From a virus, in IMG/VR virus record IMGVR_UViG_3300007520_000021, positions 1 to 64,000 of that record: DNA of 64,000 nt; one strand, written 5' to 3'. Shown piece by piece: positions 60,923-64,000 of this stretch. Position 1 is the stretch's first letter. Each line of letters begins with the position of its first letter. The translations under genes and the position numbers were made by a program. Below the pieces are notes generated by a model, which saw only the letters and a program-made list of their open reading frames with translations, was not told where the DNA came from and made no database searches.

Positions 60923-63695
60923 CAACCCCTTCTATTAACACTTCCATGAACTCATTTATAATATCATCATCATTAAACGCAACATTACCCATAATTGTAT
61001 TTATTATTTTAGTTTTATTTTTAATTGTATACCACATTCTAGTTGATACGGTATCAGCGAATAATTGATAGTATACCGATACATTATTTGTTTGTCCAAT
61101 TCTATACGCTCTATCTTCGGCTTGTTCGTTGTTTCCTGGTACCCAATCGAATGAGTTAAAGATAACAACACTACCAGCGGTTAGAGTTATCCCAACACCA
61201 GCTGATTTTATATTACCAATAAACACATTTATTTTAGGGTTATCTTGGAAACTATCGATTGAGTTTTGTTTACCCTTAGCATTCATAGGGCCATTATGTA
61301 CAACACATTCTTTTCCGAACTTATCAGCTAATTCCATCAACTCATCTGTGAATGTTGTGAATATGATAACCTTTTGACCTTGGTCTATCGCATTTTTAGC
61401 TAATTCAATTGTTTGGGGAATTGCTTCCATTGCTATGAATTTCCTAAGTAGGATTAATTCAACCATGTCTTTCTCCACCTTACCTCGTTTTTTAGCTATT
61501 TTCCTCTCTTCTAAGTACTCTTCCCACAAATTATTGTATTCAGCCAGCCCATTCTTATCTAGTTGGTGAAATAGGGTTGTAATCGTTTTATCGGGCATAT
61601 CTAAAACATCATTTTTTTTCCTCATTAAAATAAGGTTTCTAGTTCTAACTGATAATTCCTCTAAATTAGAAGCTCCATTAGTAATCCAAATTTTCTTATT
61701 TTTACCACCGTATTTATTCCCTTGGAAAATTTGTTTACCTTCACAATATCTCTTAACAAAAAACATCCAATTATCAGCGATTGGTGCTTTAATTAGTTTT
61801 AATAAATTAAAATAATCCATTGGTCTATTAGCTATTGGGGTTCCAGATAATAACCACACTTTCTTAACATTATGGTTAACACATAAATCAACCATAATCT
61901 CACCTCTAATTGATTTATGGTTCTTTAAATTGTGGGCCTCATCGATTATGACTAAATCAAAATGTGAATTTACCAAATGTCTATGGAAAACAGCTGTGGG
62001 GTCCTCCTCTTTACTAATTTTTTTCTCACCCAATGTATGGAAATTCTTTAAAATATCGTAGTTTATAATTGTGAATTTACTAGAATCCCATTTCCTACCA
62101 CTAACAATGGCGGTTTCATCACAAAAACAATTAATTTCCCTCTCCCAATTAATTTTAACTGACGATGGACAAACTATTAATATTTTTTTAGCTCCACTCT
62201 CTAAAGCTGAAACTACTGACATATATGTGTTATGCGTTACAATAGCATGGTTTAATGTGAATAATGAATCCTCAGCATCAACTTTAATACAAGTACTATC
62301 ACCACCACCAATAGATTCAATATTCTTAATGTACCTACCCACCTTATGTTTTTTAGATGTATTATACTCATCCGATTTCATTTTAAATCTAAATGGGTTC
62401 ATATCTTCTGGTAATTTAATATTCAACCTATAAGCTAGTTTACATAATACTTTAGTCCCATCTTCTTTTTTATATGACCCAATTTTACTACTTTTCTTAA
62501 CAATACCACCCAAACTATGAACAATTTCAGCAATGTCATCAACTAATTGTTCTGACACACTGCAATATTTAACACCACTAAAATTACCATTCTTAGATTT
62601 CACACAATGACCATCAATATCCATAAGACCTTGTAGGGTTGATAACCTATCTTCTATATTAGAGTATTTAAACACATCTGGGATGAATTTAGTGTGTGAT
62701 AACGTAACATCACCATAACCTAGAGATACCCCTAATAAATAAGGTTCGATTGGTAATGAATATTCATTTTCAAATTCGATTGGTTTAACAATCGGAATTT
62801 GCCATTTAGAATCACCATTTTTTACCTTATAATAGGTTTTAAATTTATATGGTCGTTTTTCATTCAACCCAAAACCCTTCTGTTCTAATTCTAAATTCTC
62901 ATCTAACATTTGTTCAATGGTTAGATTAGCATATCTAACACTACCATTACGAGATGTTACCGTCCACATATGTTCTTTACAACAAGTAGTAGAATAACCA
63001 TCATTAAATGTTACTTTAAAAATTTCTTTTTTAGGTTGTGGGTGAACTTCAAGAACTTTAGTTTTCTTACCGTCAGAACCTATTACATAATCACCAACTT
63101 TTAACTCACCCATTTTAACTTTCCCTGTAGGTGTATACACTAATTCTGAGGTACTTACACATTTCCCTAACCCCATATCATCAGCTAAAACACAACCATC
63201 TCTAGATAATAAAAACTTAATACCTTCTTTTTGATGTTCGTAAGGTGTTCTACTTTTAGTATCTAATTCTACGTATTTATCGAAATCCACATCAATATCA
63301 ACTGATTCAAAATATGGGTCATCAATAACCATAGTTTTAGGTAACCAATACATCTTAGAATTTTCTTGATTCCTAGTTAATTTACCATAAACATGATAAG
63401 CTTTTTCGGTGTCGGCTAACATAAATTCAACCAATATTTTAGTTGGAAGGAAGCTTAATTCCAAATCTTTTTGTAGTTGTTGACCTAGGAAAGTTGAGAA
63501 TTCAATAATCCTATTAATTAACAATGGTTCTTTATCATGAAAGTTAGTTATGTAATCAACTTGCTTTTCAGTTAAACTTATTTTATTATTTTTAACTAGT
63601 TGACCCTTTAGTTTCCTTAGATAAGGGTTTTTACCAGAATACTCCTCTAGTATCACTAAAGCTGAACGACTTTTAAGGAAATTTATATCAATCAA
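60909..63695 (-). CDS. SNF2-family helicase with intein
   Basis: 928 aa, about 617 spliced. Walker A ADDMGLGK (171-178) is completed by Thr after the intein. Motif Ia ILIVCPSSVKINWEREI, Walker B DLVIIDEAHNLKNHKS (DEAH), motif III VWLLSGTPIANRP, later VIIFTTFTDELMELADKFG and motif VI DRAYRIGQTNNVSVYYQLF. SNF2 ATPases translocate on DNA. The start is TTG (the frame has no earlier ATG), after an A/T-rich leader. No virion-type late element precedes it. Confidence 0.92.
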   Translation of the reverse strand: MIDINFLKSRSALVILEEYSGKNPYLRKLKGQLVKNNKISLTEKQVDYITNFHDKEPLLINRIIEFSTFLGQQLQKDLELSFLPTKILVEFMLADTEKAYHVYGKLTRNQENSKMYWLPKTMVIDDPYFESVDIDVDFDKYVELDTKSRTPYEHQKEGIKFLLSRDGCVLADDMGLGKCVSTSELVYTPTGKVKMGELKVGDYVIGSDGKKTKVLEVHPQPKKEIFKVTFNDGYSTTCCKEHMWTVTSRNGSVRYANLTIEQMLDENLELEQKGFGLNEKRPYKFKTYYKVKNGDSKWQIPIVKPIEFENEYSLPIEPYLLGVSLGYGDVTLSHTKFIPDVFKYSNIEDRLSTLQGLMDIDGHCVKSKNGNFSGVKYCSVSEQLVDDIAEIVHSLGGIVKKSSKIGSYKKEDGTKVLCKLAYRLNIKLPEDMNPFRFKMKSDEYNTSKKHKVGRYIKNIESIGGGDSTCIKVDAEDSLFTLNHAIVTHNTYMSVVSALESGAKKILIVCPSSVKINWEREINCFCDETAIVSGRKWDSSKFTIINYDILKNFHTLGEKKISKEEDPTAVFHRHLVNSHFDLVIIDEAHNLKNHKSIRGEIMVDLCVNHNVKKVWLLSGTPIANRPMDYFNLLKLIKAPIADNWMFFVKRYCEGKQIFQGNKYGGKNKKIWITNGASNLEELSVRTRNLILMRKKNDVLDMPDKTITTLFHQLDKNGLAEYNNLWEEYLEERKIAKKRGKVEKDMVELILLRKFIAMEAIPQTIELAKNAIDQGQKVIIFTTFTDELMELADKFGKECVVHNGPMNAKGKQNSIDSFQDNPKINVFIGNIKSAGVGITLTAGSVVIFNSFDWVPGNNEQAEDRAYRIGQTNNVSVYYQLFADTVSTRMWYTIKNKTKIINTIMGNVAFNDDDIINEFMEVLIEGVDDES
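62229..63161 (-). other. SNF2 helicase intein (311 aa)
   Basis: Cys1 block A (CVSTSELVYTPTGKVKMGEL), block B CCKEHMWTV, block F CIKVDAEDSLFTLN, end THN before Thr. LAGLIDADG endonuclease motifs YLLGVSLGYGD and LQGLMDIDG, the second nearly intact, so this is the best candidate for an active homing enzyme here. It sits at the GK/T P-loop boundary, like both split ClpC inteins. Confidence 0.9.
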
Positions 63696-63766
63696 TTGTA
63701 AAATTTTAATTTTATATTATAATTATTAAAATATAAGCATTTTTTTTGAATAAGTAAATTTTTATA

Positions 63767-63774
63767 CTATTTAT
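63767..63774 (+). promoter_or_regulatory. Candidate late-promoter element
   Basis: CTATTTAT then ATTAAAAAGA, 12 nt before the next start. Confidence 0.48.
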
Positions 63775-63786
63775 ATTAAAAAGAAT

Positions 63787-64000
63787 ATGGATAAGAAGAA
63801 AATACCTATTAATAGAAATAATAAATTTTTTTCACAAGAAGATTTTAATTTAGAAATCTCTATGGGTCGTGAGTCTATTGAGGGTGATGGTAATTTTACT
63901 GTAATACTTTATAGAGTTGATATTGAGAATACGCAAAGTGATGATATTTATAATGAAGCGTCTAAGAATAATATTAATTTTTACCCACCACAAGAATTAT
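63787..64000 (+). CDS. Virion-type protein, truncated by window edge
   Basis: 71 codons visible from ATG to the right edge, no stop. Sequence (INRNNKFFSQEDFNLEISMG, then VILYRVDIENTQSDDIYNEA) has the look of a neck or tail-completion protein, but no family is certain. The late-type element supports a structural role. Confidence 0.65.
   Translation, partial: MDKKKIPINRNNKFFSQEDFNLEISMGRESIEGDGNFTVILYRVDIENTQSDDIYNEASKNNINFYPPQEL

Overview
The window looks like a 64 kb piece of a large, very AT-rich T4-like myophage genome. It encodes large terminase, portal (gp20-like), prohead protease (gp21-like), acidic scaffold (gp22-like), major capsid protein (gp23-like), a gp5-like baseplate hub, long tail fibres, family B DNA polymerase and a gp55-like sigma factor. 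Start codons mostly follow A-rich leaders without Shine-Dalgarno sites, and some promoters read TATATTTG. Both fit a Bacteroidota (Flavobacteriia-like) host, but that is inference: no host gene is present.

Layout. 1-3038 (minus): a clpC-like gene broken into separate ORFs inside inteins. 3144-4677 (plus): KTSC protein and thymidylate synthase. 4781-8956 (plus): four or five structural-type genes of unknown function, one pair joined by an apparent -1 frameshift. 9033-23921 (plus): head module (terminase, portal, membrane protein, cupin, protease, scaffold, capsid). 24018-24437 (plus): ParB-like protein. 24565-29421 (minus): baseplate/tail genes. 29461-39494 (minus): late sigma, PhoH and a glycan island of glycosyltransferases, an acyltransferase and a split capsule-synthesis-type gene. 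39747-42205 (plus): tail fibre with collagen-like repeats. 42275-44984 (minus): dUTPase, HD protein, glycosyltransferase. 45111-47365 (minus): small virion-type proteins including a WYL-like one. 47429-54896 (plus): fibre and lectin-like genes and a GH19 endolysin. 54985-59445 (plus): DNA polymerase. 59485-63695 (minus): neck-type protein, glutaredoxin, SNF2 helicase. 63787-64000 (plus): start of another virion-type gene.

The outstanding feature is intein load. Nine intein insertions fall in essential active-site motifs: two in terminase, two in portal, one each in protease, DNA polymerase and SNF2 helicase, and two in ClpC. The ClpC inteins are split. The gene stops after a short N-intein half (42 and 32 residues) at the Walker A motif of each AAA+ domain. 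After the first, a new ORF starts with the matching C-intein half, so ClpC must be built by protein trans-splicing. The last piece lies outside the window or is lost. The first portal intein appears to lack the usual N-terminal nucleophile.

Regulation. An NTATTTAT element lies 11-24 nt before many virion genes on both strands (54 nt in one case) and was not seen before the metabolic, replication or glycan genes I checked. It is a candidate late promoter for the encoded gp55-like sigma. Two non-virion genes have TTGACT-N17-TATATT promoters. Most convergent or operon ends carry hairpin terminators. There is no gene-free stretch above 300 bases; the longest gap (about 250 bases) is at 39495-39746. 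I saw no tRNA, CRISPR array or insertion sequence.
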